DNA of 64,000 nt from Micromonospora solifontis. Its GTDB lineage: Bacteria > Actinomycetota > Actinomycetes > Mycobacteriales > Micromonosporaceae. The stretch is from contig NZ_RJLN01000027.1 in the NCBI RefSeq assembly GCF_003725545.1, positions 1-64,000 on the forward strand. The letters run 5' to 3'. How positions within the stretch are numbered: the first letter of the stretch is position 1; each line of letters opens with the position of its first letter. The notes beneath the pieces were generated by a model. It searched no databases. It was given only the letters and a program-made list of their open reading frames with translations, and was not told the origin of the DNA. This document shows, piece by piece, positions 43,460-51,858 of the stretch. Both the position numbers and the translations under genes were made by a program.

Positions 43460-44974
43460 TCAGCCGGCGTCGACGCCGCTGGAGAGTTCGTCCTCCGCGC
43501 CGCCGGTCGATTGTGCCGGCACCGCCACCACCGGCTCGCCCGGCGCCCGGCGTACGTCGATCACCTGGCCGGTGAGTTCGGAGATCAGCACGTCCAGCGA
43601 GGACCGCGCGACGGCCTCGGCCGACAGCAGGGTGTGCTCCGGCTCCTGGCCGAACGCCTTGGTGCGCATCGGGGTGGCGGTGCGCTCCGGGTTGACGCAG
43701 TTGACCCGGACGCCGAACTCGGCCCACTCGTCGGCGAGCGCCTGGGTCAGGTTGACCAGCGCCGCCTTGGTGGCGGAGTAGAGCGCGTACTGGGCCCGGC
43801 CCCGGGTGTACGAGCTGGAGGTGTAGAGCAGCAGCTGGCCCTTGGTCTGCTGGAGGTACGGCAGGGACTGCCGGGCGGCGATGACCGGGCCGACGAAGTT
43901 GACCTGGAGGACCCGGTCCATGGTCTCCTCGTCCATCTCGGCCAGCGCGCCCTTCTCCAGGATGCCGGCGGTGACCACCACGTAGTCGATCCGGCCGGTC
44001 GCCTCGAAGGCGGTCTTCAGCGCGGCCTCGACGTCCTGGGCGCGCTCGACGTGGGTGCCGGTGCTGGACCGGCTGAACGGGAAGACCTGCGCGCCGTAGC
44101 CGCGGGCCAGCTCGGCCAGGTCGTGACCGATGCCGTAGCTGCCGCCGAAGATGACCACGGTGCGGCCGGCCAGCTCCTCGGTGTAGCTGCGGTGGTCGCT
44201 CAGCCGGGGCGCCTGCGCGGCGGCCAGCTGGAAGAGCTTGTCGGCCAGGTGCACGTCGACCGGGTGGGTGACCTTGATGTTCTCGTCCGAGCCGTCGATC
44301 ACCTTGATCGGGGTGCCGGGCAGGTAGCGCAGCACCACGCCGCAGTCGTCGGTGGCGGCGAAGTTCGGGTCGCCCTCGGCCCGGCGGTACGCCTCCCGGA
44401 TGGTGCCGGAGCGGAACGCCTGCGGGGTCTGGCCGCGCCGCAGGGTCGACCGCACCGGGATGTCGACGATGCACTCCTCCTCGTCGACCTGGATGATCGT
44501 GTCGGCCGAGGGGATCGCCACGTCGACGGCCGAGTACGTCCAGAGCGCGTTGACGCACTCGCGGACGATCCGGGCGCTGACCAGCGGGCGGACCGCGTCG
44601 TGGAAGAGGATGTTGACGTCGCCCTCGCCGATCGCGTCCAGCGCGATCCGGGTGGTGGCGTTGCGGGTGTCGCCCCCCTCGACGACCTTGCTGACCTTAC
44701 GGAAGCCGGCCTTGTCGACGATCTGCTGGGCCTCGGCCACGTGGCCGGCGGCCATCAGCACGATGATCTCGTCGATCTCGGGGGCGGCCTCGAAGACGGC
44801 CAGGGTGTGTTCGATGATCGGCTTACCGGCGATCTTCAACAGCTGCTTCGGGATGCCCAGCCCGAGCCGGGTCCCGGTGCCGCCGGCCAGCACCACCGCC
44901 ACCGTCCGCGAGGGCCGCCACGGTGTCGCCGCCGCTGCGGCGGAGTCCGGGCTGGTGGTGCGGTCCTGCGTCAT
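43460..44974 (-). CDS. Bifunctional cytidylyltransferase/SDR (TarI-TarJ-like fusion)
   Basis: A 504-residue fusion. Residues 24-260 are an IspD/TarI cytidylyltransferase: VVLAGGTGTRLGLGIPKQLL, VEGGDTRNATTRIAL, ILFHDAVRPLVSARIV, STLRRGQTPQAFR and KVTHPVDVHLADKL. Residues about 270-495 are an SDR: VVIFGGSYGIGHDLAELARG, VVTAGILEKGAL and QYALYSATKAALVNLTQALA (YxxxK about 400-405). This resembles Haemophilus Bcs1, which reduces ribulose-5-phosphate and makes CDP-ribitol. The product would feed the TagF-like polymerase encoded next. The start has no close alternative; the tail TGGAEDELSSGVDAG is not conserved-looking. Confidence 0.88.
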   Translation of the reverse strand: MTQDRTTSPDSAAAAATPWRPSRTVAVVLAGGTGTRLGLGIPKQLLKIAGKPIIEHTLAVFEAAPEIDEIIVLMAAGHVAEAQQIVDKAGFRKVSKVVEGGDTRNATTRIALDAIGEGDVNILFHDAVRPLVSARIVRECVNALWTYSAVDVAIPSADTIIQVDEEECIVDIPVRSTLRRGQTPQAFRSGTIREAYRRAEGDPNFAATDDCGVVLRYLPGTPIKVIDGSDENIKVTHPVDVHLADKLFQLAAAQAPRLSDHRSYTEELAGRTVVIFGGSYGIGHDLAELARGYGAQVFPFSRSSTGTHVERAQDVEAALKTAFEATGRIDYVVVTAGILEKGALAEMDEETMDRVLQVNFVGPVIAARQSLPYLQQTKGQLLLYTSSSYTRGRAQYALYSATKAALVNLTQALADEWAEFGVRVNCVNPERTATPMRTKAFGQEPEHTLLSAEAVARSSLDVLISELTGQVIDVRRAPGEPVVAVPAQSTGGAEDELSSGVDAG

Positions 44975-45118
44975 TGCCGATCCTCACTCTCAACGATGCC
45001 CAAACGCTGGGGGGTGGCCGCCGGGCGACCGGATGAACCCTAACGTGTCTGTTCGGATGACCCGCGCCGGTGACGGGGCATGTCGACGTCCGCCGACCAC
45101 CGGGTGGATGCTCCGACG

Positions 45119-45937
45119 TTACCTGCCGTTCGAGAAGTCCTCGTAGGCCCGGATGACCTCGTCGGTGGGACCGTCCATGCGCAGTTCGCCGGACTCCAGC
45201 CAGATCGTCCGTTCGCAGGTGTCCCGGATCGAGGAGAGCTGGTGGCTGACCAGGAAGACGGTGCCGGCGCTCTCCCGCAGTTCCCGGACCCGCTGCTCGC
45301 TGCGCCTGCGGAAGCCCTTGTCGCCGGTGGCCAGCGCCTCGTCGATGAGCAGCACATCGTGCTTCTTCGCCGCGGCGATGGAGAAGCGCAGCCGGGCGGC
45401 CATGCCGGAGGAGTAGGTGCGCATCGGCAGCGAGGCGAAGTCGCCGCGCTGGTTGATCCCGGAGAAGTCGATGATCTCCGGGGTGAGCCGCTCGACCTCC
45501 GCCGGGGGCATGCCCATGGCCAGGCAGCCCAGCGTGACGTTGCGCTCGCCGGAGAGGTCGTTGAGCAGCGCCGCGTTGACGCCGAGCAGGGACGGCTGCC
45601 CCTGGGTGTAGATCGCGCCCCGGTCGACCGGGAGCAGGCCGGCGATCGCCCGCAGCAGGGTGGACTTGCCCGACCCGTTGCTGCCGATCAGGCCGATCGC
45701 CTCGCCCCGGTATGCGGTGAAGGTGACCCCCTTGACCGCGTGCACCTCGCGCACGTTCGGGGCCTGGGTCCGCTTGACCAGCCGGCGCAGCGCGGCGACC
45801 GGGCTGCTGCCGCCGGTGGCGCCCTTGTGCACCCGGTAGACGATGTGCGCCTCGTCCACCACCACGGTGGGGATCCGCGCCTGGAGCGTGGGCAGCGCCT
45901 GGGTGGCCTCGTCGGACCCGGTGAAGTGCTCAACCAC
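45119..45937 (-). CDS. ABC transporter ATPase, teichoic acid/polysaccharide exporter (TagH/Wzt-like)
   Basis: A 272-residue ATPase. Walker A is GSNGSGKS (85-92), the signature is YSSGM (175-179), Walker B is DVLLIDE (194-200) and the H-loop His is H232. The N-terminal RIPTVVVDEAHIVYRVHKG and the fold VREVHAVKGVTFTAYRGEAI are typical of TagH/Wzt ATPases; there is no C-terminal carbohydrate-binding extension. It powers export of the lipid-linked wall polymer. Its GTG overlaps the permease stop by 8 bases. The 144 bp between it and the TarI/J-like gene hold a promoter region for that operon but no gene. Confidence 0.93.
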   Translation of the reverse strand: MVEHFTGSDEATQALPTLQARIPTVVVDEAHIVYRVHKGATGGSSPVAALRRLVKRTQAPNVREVHAVKGVTFTAYRGEAIGLIGSNGSGKSTLLRAIAGLLPVDRGAIYTQGQPSLLGVNAALLNDLSGERNVTLGCLAMGMPPAEVERLTPEIIDFSGINQRGDFASLPMRTYSSGMAARLRFSIAAAKKHDVLLIDEALATGDKGFRRRSEQRVRELRESAGTVFLVSHQLSSIRDTCERTIWLESGELRMDGPTDEVIRAYEDFSNGR

Positions 45938-46823
45938 GGCCGTACTCCTGTTCGCCGCGCCAGAAGTAGATGAACCCGCCGACGCCGGCCACCACGGCCC
46001 ACGCCACCGCCACCAGCCAGAGCTGGACCAGCGACTCGTTGAGCAGCGGCGCCTGCTCCAGCAGGGCGTAGCGGGCCAGCTCGATGTAGACCAGCAGCGG
46101 GTTGAACTGGACCAGGGTGGTGGCCCAGCCGGGCAGCCGCTCGAACAGGCTGACGCTGTAGAGGACGCCGGAGCCGTACATCCAGGTGCGCATGATGAAC
46201 GGCATGACCTGCTTCAGGTCGCTGGCCTTGGCGCCCATCCGGGCCACCATCAGCACCACGCCGGCGTTGAACACCGCCTGGAGCAGCAGCGCCGGCACCA
46301 GGGCCAGCCACTCCCAGGTGAGCGGCTCGCCGGTGACCAGCACGATGCCGACCAGCACGATCATCGAGGCCAGCAGCTGCTGGAACTGGGTGAGCGTGGC
46401 GGCCATCGGCAGGCTGGCCCGGGGGAAGTGCAGGGCCCGGATCAGCCCCAGGTTGCCGCTGATCGACTGCGTGCCGGCCAGCACCGCGCTCTGCGTGAAG
46501 TTGAAGATGAACAGGCCGGTGGTCAGGTACGCGATGAAGTTCGGTACCCGCTGCTGGTCGAGCACCACGCCGAAGATCAGGTAGTAGACCGCGGCGTTGG
46601 TCAGCGGGGTCAGCACCTGCCAGACCTGACCCAGCTTGGCGTTGCTGTAGGAGGCGACGAGCTTGGCGTTGGCGTACGCGGCGACGAAGTGCCGGTAGGC
46701 CCAGAGTCGGCGGCTGTACTCGACCAGCGACGGCCGCTCGCCGGCGACCCGCAGGCCGTGTCGAGCGGCCAGCTGCGCCTGGGTCAGGCCCGCGTCGGGG
46801 CCGGCCAGGGCGGTGTTGGCCAT
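45930..46823 (-). CDS. ABC-2 type permease, polymer exporter (TagG/Wzm-like)
   Basis: A 297-residue permease with six helices. RPSLVEYSRRLWAYRHFVAAY and ASYSNAKLGQVWQVLTPLTNA are the amphipathic entry and first helix region of TagG/Wzm proteins. QSISGNLGLIRALHFPRASLPM is the coupling loop, and MPFIMRTWMYGSGVLYS a late helix. It forms the channel for the TagH-like ATPase. ATG 46823 has GGAGCG upstream; a longer frame from 46973 is possible, but its extra 50 residues are not family-like. It is divergent from a TetR-family gene, with an operator-like palindrome in the gap. Confidence 0.9.
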   Translation of the reverse strand: MANTALAGPDAGLTQAQLAARHGLRVAGERPSLVEYSRRLWAYRHFVAAYANAKLVASYSNAKLGQVWQVLTPLTNAAVYYLIFGVVLDQQRVPNFIAYLTTGLFIFNFTQSAVLAGTQSISGNLGLIRALHFPRASLPMAATLTQFQQLLASMIVLVGIVLVTGEPLTWEWLALVPALLLQAVFNAGVVLMVARMGAKASDLKQVMPFIMRTWMYGSGVLYSVSLFERLPGWATTLVQFNPLLVYIELARYALLEQAPLLNESLVQLWLVAVAWAVVAGVGGFIYFWRGEQEYGRG

Positions 46824-46953
46824 GAGCTGGGCGCTCCGATCTTTCGTACCAACGGGACGGGGGGTGACGATGAGCTGGTCCGGTGCGCCCGCGCGTGCCG
46901 GAGCGGGCTCGTCGCGGGGTGGACGGTAGTCCAAAATACGTCGGGACGCAACC

Positions 46954-46971
46954 GTACCGTCGTTGCGGTAC
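46954..46971. promoter_or_regulatory. Palindrome between exporter and TetR genes, candidate TetR operator
   Basis: GTACCG, a 6-base spacer, then CGGTAC form a perfect inverted repeat in the 181-bp divergent gap, 34 bases before the TetR start and 131 bases before the exporter start. TetR proteins often bind such dyads in their own divergent promoter. The link to this regulator is inferred. Confidence 0.55.
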
Positions 46972-47004
46972 ATTGTCCCACGTGACAGCCGAGAAGAGTC
47001 TCAC

Positions 47005-47652
47005 GTGACGACCGGGAAGAGGCGTACGCCCGCCGGTGCGGCGGTGCTGCGGGGCGAGATCACCACGGCCATCCGCAAGGCCCTGATGCAGGAGCTCGCC
47101 GCCGTGGGCTACGGCCGGCTCTCCATCGAGGCGGTCGCCCGCCGGGCCGGGGTGAGCAAGACCGCGGTCTACCGGCGCTGGAGTTCGAAGCTGGAGCTGG
47201 TGCTGGAGACCGTCGTCGCGGCCGCCGGCAACAAGCTGCCCGCGCTGGACACCGGCAGCCTGCGCGGCGACCTCAGCCTGCTGTTCCAGGTCGTCACACA
47301 CGCCCTGCGCCACCCGCTGGCCTCGCAGATCATTCCCGACCTGCTCGCCGAGGCGGCCCGGAACCCGACCCTCGACCAGGCGCTGCAGCAGGTGCTGCGC
47401 AGCAAGCAGCAGGAGATCGGCGGCCGGCTGGTCGAGCGGGCGGTACGCCGCGGCGAGCTGCCCGCCGGGGTCGACCTGGACGCGGCGATCGACCTGATCG
47501 TCGGGCCGCTCTACTGGCGGCTCGCTATCGTCCGGGCGGTGCCGACCGACGCGTACCTGGAGGCCCTCGCGGAGGCGGTGGCCACCGGGCTGGCCGCGGC
47601 CCCGGCGGTGCCCCGCCAGCGCGACGTCGCGGTGCCCGGCCCGGCCGTCTGA
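47005..47652 (+). CDS. TetR/AcrR-family transcriptional regulator
   Basis: A 215-residue repressor. ALMQELAAVGYGRLSIEAVARRAGVSKTAVYRRWSSKLEL (about 27-66) is the TetR helix-turn-helix, with recognition helix SKTAVYRRW. The remaining part is the helical ligand-binding and dimer domain of the TetR_C_11 kind (DLLAEAARNPTLDQALQ, VDLIVGPLYWR-like). GTG 47005 lies after GAGAAGAG. It is divergent from the wall-polymer exporter genes, so it probably controls tagGH-like transcription and itself. The ligand is unknown. Confidence 0.9.
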   Translation: MTTGKRRTPAGAAVLRGEITTAIRKALMQELAAVGYGRLSIEAVARRAGVSKTAVYRRWSSKLELVLETVVAAAGNKLPALDTGSLRGDLSLLFQVVTHALRHPLASQIIPDLLAEAARNPTLDQALQQVLRSKQQEIGGRLVERAVRRGELPAGVDLDAAIDLIVGPLYWRLAIVRAVPTDAYLEALAEAVATGLAAAPAVPRQRDVAVPGPAV

Positions 47653-47708
47653 CCGCCGCCGGCGCGGACCCGGTCGGCCCGGACCCGCCGGCCGGACCGG
47701 CCCGCCCA

Positions 47709-47940
47709 GCCGCAACCCGGCGCGTCCCCTGCCGGGGGACCGCCGCGCCTTGCCGCCACCCGGCGCATCCGGCCGCCGGGCCCATGCCCGCGTAGGCCCG
47801 ACCTGCCGCAATCCGGCGGCTCCCGTGCCGGGGAGGCCGCGGCCCGCCGCAATCCGGCGGCTCCCGTGCCGGGGAGGCCGCGATCTGCCGGAATCCGGCG
47901 AGTCCCGGACCAGGGGAGGCGCGATCTGCCGCAACCCGCG
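47709..47940. repeat. Degenerate tandem repeat array, ~41-bp unit
   Basis: The phrase GCCGCAATCCGGCG-CTCCCG-GCCGGGGAGG-CGCG recurs at 47805, 47846, 47887 and 47928 with an exact 41-base period; more diverged copies begin at about 47709 and 47752. Copies two and three of the clean part differ at a few bases only. The array fills most of the 317-bp gap between the TetR stop and the LhgO stop (convergent genes). No gene is supported here. Confidence 0.8.
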
Positions 47941-47968
47941 CCCTGCGCCCGAGGTGCGGGGCGGCCGG

Positions 47969-49165
47969 TCAGCCGAGCTGGTCGACCGGGAGGCGGGAGA
48001 CGATGTGCCGGGCGATCTCCAGTGAGCTGGTCGCCGCCGGGGAGGGCGCGTTCAGCACGTGCACCTGCCGGTCGCCCTCGACGATCAGGAAGTCGTCGAC
48101 CAGGCCACCGTCGGGCAGGATCGCCTGCGCCCGTACGCCGGCGCCGGCCGGCACGATGTCCGCCGGGGTGAGTTCCGGCACGAGCCGGGCGAGGCTGGCG
48201 GCGAAGCGCTTCTTGGACAGCGAGCGGGCCACCTCGGTGAGGCCGTACCGGTAGTGCTTGCGGCCCAGCGCCCAGAGGCCGCGGTAGGTCAGCTCGTCCC
48301 AGACGTCCCGCGGCTTGATCCGGGCCCAGGAGTATCCCTCGCGGGCGGTGGCCAGCACGGCGTTCGGGCCGGCGTGCACGCTGCCGTCGATCATGCGGGT
48401 GAGGTGCACCCCGAGGAACGGGAACTGCGGGTCCGGCACCGGATAGATCAGCCCACGGACCAGGTCGCGGCGCTGCGGGACAAGTTCGTAGTATTCGCCC
48501 CGGAACGGGATGATCCGGACCGGAGTGGACACTCCCGACAATCGGGCGATCCGGTCGGCGTGCAGGCCGGCGCAGTTGATCAGCACGTCGCCGGTCACCT
48601 CGCCCCGGGTGGTGCCCACCACCACCTCGCCGCCCCGGTTGGTGACCGCGGTCACCTCGGTGCCGGTACGCAGGTCCGCGCCGCCCGCGGCGAGCAGCTC
48701 GGCGAGCTTGCGGCAGACCGCGCCGAAGTCGACGATGCCGGTCGAGGCGACGTGCAGCGCCGCCACGGCCGCCACGTGCGGCTCGTGCTCGCGGGCCTCG
48801 TCGGCACCGATCAGCTTCACCGGCAGCCCGTTGGCGAGCGAGCGCTGGTGCAGGTCGCGCAGGCGGGGCAGCTCGGCCTCGTCGGTGGCCACGATGAGCT
48901 TGCCGCAGACGTCGTAGCTCAGGTCGTGCTCGGCGCAGAACTCCTTCATCGAGGCGCTGCCGGCCTTGCAGAGCGTGGCCTTCAGGCTGCCCGGCTTGTA
49001 GTAGACGCCGGCGTGGATCACCCCGGAGTTGTGCCCGGTCTGGTGCGCGGCCCAGCCGGACTCCTTCTCCAGCACGGTGACCATGTCCCCGGGACGGTCG
49101 GTCATCAGCCGGTGCGCCACGGCGAGCCCGACGATGCCGCCACCCACGACCACGAACCTTGTCAT
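47969..49165 (-). CDS. lhgO: L-2-hydroxyglutarate oxidase, FAD-dependent
   Basis: A 398-residue DAO-fold flavoenzyme. FVVVGGGIVGLAVAHRLM (FAD GxGxxG) is followed by HQTGHNSGVIHAGVYYKPGSLKA, the LhgO signature with H and Y near the flavin. NRGGEVVVGTTRGEVTGDVLINCAGLHADRIA and IIPFRGEYYELVP are further family parts, and GAGVRAQAILPDGGLVDDFL lies near the C-terminus. It oxidises L-2-hydroxyglutarate to 2-oxoglutarate, usually at the membrane. Three ATGs in a row follow GGGGAG; the third (49165) has the best spacing. Divergent from a sugar aminotransferase gene, which is unusual for this enzyme and discussed in the findings. Confidence 0.92.
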   Translation of the reverse strand: MTRFVVVGGGIVGLAVAHRLMTDRPGDMVTVLEKESGWAAHQTGHNSGVIHAGVYYKPGSLKATLCKAGSASMKEFCAEHDLSYDVCGKLIVATDEAELPRLRDLHQRSLANGLPVKLIGADEAREHEPHVAAVAALHVASTGIVDFGAVCRKLAELLAAGGADLRTGTEVTAVTNRGGEVVVGTTRGEVTGDVLINCAGLHADRIARLSGVSTPVRIIPFRGEYYELVPQRRDLVRGLIYPVPDPQFPFLGVHLTRMIDGSVHAGPNAVLATAREGYSWARIKPRDVWDELTYRGLWALGRKHYRYGLTEVARSLSKKRFAASLARLVPELTPADIVPAGAGVRAQAILPDGGLVDDFLIVEGDRQVHVLNAPSPAATSSLEIARHIVSRLPVDQLG

Positions 49166-49249
49166 CATCATCTCCCCAGGCCGACGCCGCGACCGATGGT
49201 AACGAAGAGGCCCGCGCGCCCGATTCGCGCCCGACCGCCGGGGGTGGCC

Positions 49250-49255
49250 TACACT
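49250..49255 (+). promoter_or_regulatory. -10 box upstream of aminotransferase/epimerase operon
   Basis: TACACT lies 28 bases before the ATG at 49284, with a GGGGAG ribosome site in between. No convincing -35 is seen at 16-18 bases upstream. Confidence 0.4.
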
Positions 49256-49283
49256 TCACCGGGTCCATCACTCGGGGAGTCTC

Positions 49284-50420
49284 ATGTCTGAGGTCATCGC
49301 GCTCGGTCAGCCCACGGTCGGCGAGGCCGAACTCGCCGCCATCGCCGAGGTCTTCGCCTCGGGCTGGCTCGCTGGTTCCGGCCCCACGAGCCGTCGTTTC
49401 GAGGAGCGGTTCGCCGCCACCGTCGGCACCCGGCACGCGCTCGCCACGAGCAACTGCGGCTCGGCGCTGCACCTGGCTCTGCTCACTCTCGGTGTCAAGC
49501 CGGGCGACGAGGTGATCGTCGGCGACTACACATTCCCGGCCACCGGCCACTCGGTGATGTGGACCGGCGCGAAGCCGATCTTCGCCGACGTCCGCCCGGA
49601 CATCTGGACGGTGGACCCGGCCGCGGTCGAGGCCGCGATCACCCCGCGCACCGTCGGCATCATCGCCGTCGACGCGTTCGGCCAGCCGGCCGACTACGAC
49701 GAGCTGCGCGCCATCGCGGACAAGCACGGGCTGTTCCTGGTCGAGGACGCCGCCTGCTCCGCCGGCGCCACCTACAAGGGCCGCCCGGCCGGCAGCCTGG
49801 CCGACGTCGCCACCTTCAGCTTCCACGGCCGCAAGGGCATCACCGCGGGCGAGGGCGGGGCGTACGTCACCGACCGGGACGACCTGGCCGCGCACGCCCG
49901 CAAGCTGCACACCTACGGCGTCGAGGGCGCGCTCACCCGGGCCGAGCTGTCGAACCTGCCCATTCCGACCTTCACCGAGCTGGGCTACAACTACCGGCTC
50001 TCCGACGTCGCCGCGGCCATCATGATCGCCCAGCTGGACCGGCTGCCGGACCTGCTGGCCACCAAGCGGGCGATCGCCGCGCGCTACGGCGAGCTGCTCA
50101 AGGACCACGAGCTGATCACCACGCCGTACGAGGCGCCGGACCGCGAGCACCCGTGGCAGTCGTACGTGGTCACCCTCGACCGGCGGGTGGACCGCGGCGC
50201 CGTCGCGATGGAGCTGCGCCAGCGCGGTGTGCAGTGCACCTTCGGCACCTACGCCTCGCACGTCCAGCCGCTCTACGGCCAGACCGACCCCTGCCCGGTC
50301 TCGGCGGACCTCTTCGCCCGCCACCTGGCGATCCCGATGCACGCCAACCTCACCGACGCGCAGGTCGAGACCGTCGCCGCGACGCTCACCGAGGTCGTCG
50401 ACTCCCTCGCCGCCCGCTGA
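49284..50420 (+). CDS. DegT/DnrJ/EryC1/StrS sugar aminotransferase
   Basis: A 378-residue PLP enzyme. IALGQPTVGEAELAAIAEVF, SNCGSALHLALLTLGVKPGD, DYTFPATGHSVMWTGAKPIF, VDAFGQPADYDELRAIA, LVEDAACSAGATYKG and FSFHGRKGITAGEGGAYV (catalytic Lys about residue 185) are all in place. It transaminates a keto-nucleotide sugar in the cytoplasm. The neighbouring epimerase/dehydratase and beta-helix acyltransferase suggest a pathway to an N-acylated amino-sugar, but which one is unclear. ATG 49284 with GGGGAG upstream. Confidence 0.88.
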   Translation: MSEVIALGQPTVGEAELAAIAEVFASGWLAGSGPTSRRFEERFAATVGTRHALATSNCGSALHLALLTLGVKPGDEVIVGDYTFPATGHSVMWTGAKPIFADVRPDIWTVDPAAVEAAITPRTVGIIAVDAFGQPADYDELRAIADKHGLFLVEDAACSAGATYKGRPAGSLADVATFSFHGRKGITAGEGGAYVTDRDDLAAHARKLHTYGVEGALTRAELSNLPIPTFTELGYNYRLSDVAAAIMIAQLDRLPDLLATKRAIAARYGELLKDHELITTPYEAPDREHPWQSYVVTLDRRVDRGAVAMELRQRGVQCTFGTYASHVQPLYGQTDPCPVSADLFARHLAIPMHANLTDAQVETVAATLTEVVDSLAAR

Positions 50421-50451
50421 CAAACCCCCCCCAGGAAGGACACCGTCCACC

Positions 50452-51384
50452 ATGTCGAAGCAGACCGTCTTCATCACCGGAGGCGCGGGCTTCATCGGCC
50501 TCCACGTGGTCCCGATGCTGTTGGAGAAGGGCTACCGGGTCCGCATCTTCGACAACATGTTCCGCGGTGACCGGGACCGGATCGCCGAGCTGGTGGCCAC
50601 CGGCGACGTCGAGCTGATCGACCAGGACGTCCGCTACGGCGGCGCCGTGCACGCGGCCATGAAGGGCTGCGACTACGTCATCCACCTCGCCGCGGTCTCG
50701 ATCAACAAGAGCCAGGCCGACCCGTACGAGTCGATCGACATCAACATGGTCGGCAACCACAACGTCTTCGCCGCCGCCGCCGACCACGGCGTCAAGCGGC
50801 TGGTGTTCGCGTCCTCCGCGTCGGTGTACGGCGACCCGAAGAAGCTGCCGATGCACGAGGACGACCGGCTCGACCCGCTGACCCCGTACTGCATCTCGAA
50901 GCGCGCCGGTGAGGACCTGCTCGGCTTCTACCAGCGCAGCAAGGGCCTGAACTGGATCGCCCTGCGCTTCTTCAACGTGTACGGCCCGGGTCAGAAGCCC
51001 ACCGCCTACTACACGTCGGTGATCAACCACTTCGTGAAGCGGCTCAAGAACGGCGAGCCGCCGGTCATCGACGGCAAGGGCGAGCAGTCGATGGACTTCA
51101 TCCACGTCCACGACATCGCCCGCTCGGTGGTCGCCGCCATGGAGGCCGAGCAGGGCAACGTGCCGATCAACATCGGCACCGGCATCGACACCTCGATCGC
51201 CACCCTGGCCGAGATCCTGATCAACGCGGTCGGTGTCGACGTGCAGCCGCAGTTCAACCCGCGTGAGGTGCTGGTCAGCCGCCGGGCGGCGGACATCACC
51301 CGGGCCAAGGAGGTGCTCGGCTGGGAGCCGACCATCGCCGTCGAGGACGGGATGACCGACCTGATCAAGACTGAGGTGGCGTGA
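50452..51384 (+). CDS. NAD-dependent nucleotide-sugar epimerase/dehydratase
   Basis: A 310-residue extended [19 protein letters not shown] (5-20) binds [17 protein letters not shown] holds the catalytic Ser/Thr, and [13 protein letters not shown] gives Y146 and K150; NVYGPGQKP and [10 protein letters not shown] are typical of UDP-sugar 4-epimerases and 4,6-dehydratases. It is somewhat closer in pattern to UDP-GlcNAc or GalNAc epimerases, but the product cannot be decided. AGGAAGGACACC lies upstream of ATG 50452. It overlaps the next gene by GTGA. Confidence 0.87.
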   Translation: MSKQTVFITGGAGFIGLHVVPMLLEKGYRVRIFDNMFRGDRDRIAELVATGDVELIDQDVRYGGAVHAAMKGCDYVIHLAAVSINKSQADPYESIDINMVGNHNVFAAAADHGVKRLVFASSASVYGDPKKLPMHEDDRLDPLTPYCISKRAGEDLLGFYQRSKGLNWIALRFFNVYGPGQKPTAYYTSVINHFVKRLKNGEPPVIDGKGEQSMDFIHVHDIARSVVAAMEAEQGNVPINIGTGIDTSIATLAEILINAVGVDVQPQFNPREVLVSRRAADITRAKEVLGWEPTIAVEDGMTDLIKTEVA

Positions 51385-51848
51385 CCCAGCCGCCGTCCGC
51401 CGGGGGCCCGTCGTCGCACGGGCTCCCGGCGAATCCGTACAACCCGCACGCCTGGGTGATCGGTGAGCCGGAGATCGGGGCGGGGACCTGGATCGGGGCG
51501 TTCACCGTCATCGACGGTTCCGGCGGCCTGACCATCGGCGCGGGTTGCGACATCAGCTGCGGAGCGCAGATCTACACGCATTCCACGGCTCGCCGTTGCG
51601 TCTCCGGCCGGGCCTATGCTTCGGTGGACCGGGCGCCGGTCCGCATCGGTGACCGGGTCTTCATCGGCGCGAACGCGACGGTGATGATGGGCGTCACCAT
51701 CGGCGACGGCGCGGTGATCGGCGCCGGCGCCGTGGTCAGCCGGGACGTGCCGGCGGGGGCGGTCGTGGCCGGGGTGCCGGCCCGGATGGTGTCCACAGTC
51801 GAGCTGGACGGGACCGACGTCCGGTTCGTGCCGGTCGTGGAGAGCTAG
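51381..51848 (+). CDS. Left-handed beta-helix (hexapeptide) acyltransferase
   Basis: A 155-residue LbetaH protein. Hexapeptide repeats run from [20 protein letters not shown] through [40 protein letters not shown] to [20 protein letters not shown], ending in AGVPARMV, the usual terminal loop of sugar N- or O-acetyltransferases. It works as a trimer with acetyl-CoA. Translationally coupled to the epimerase gene, it probably acetylates the amino-sugar made by the aminotransferase upstream. Confidence 0.85.
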   Translation: MTQPPSAGGPSSHGLPANPYNPHAWVIGEPEIGAGTWIGAFTVIDGSGGLTIGAGCDISCGAQIYTHSTARRCVSGRAYASVDRAPVRIGDRVFIGANATVMMGVTIGDGAVIGAGAVVSRDVPAGAVVAGVPARMVSTVELDGTDVRFVPVVES

Positions 51849-51858
51849 GAGTTCCCCC

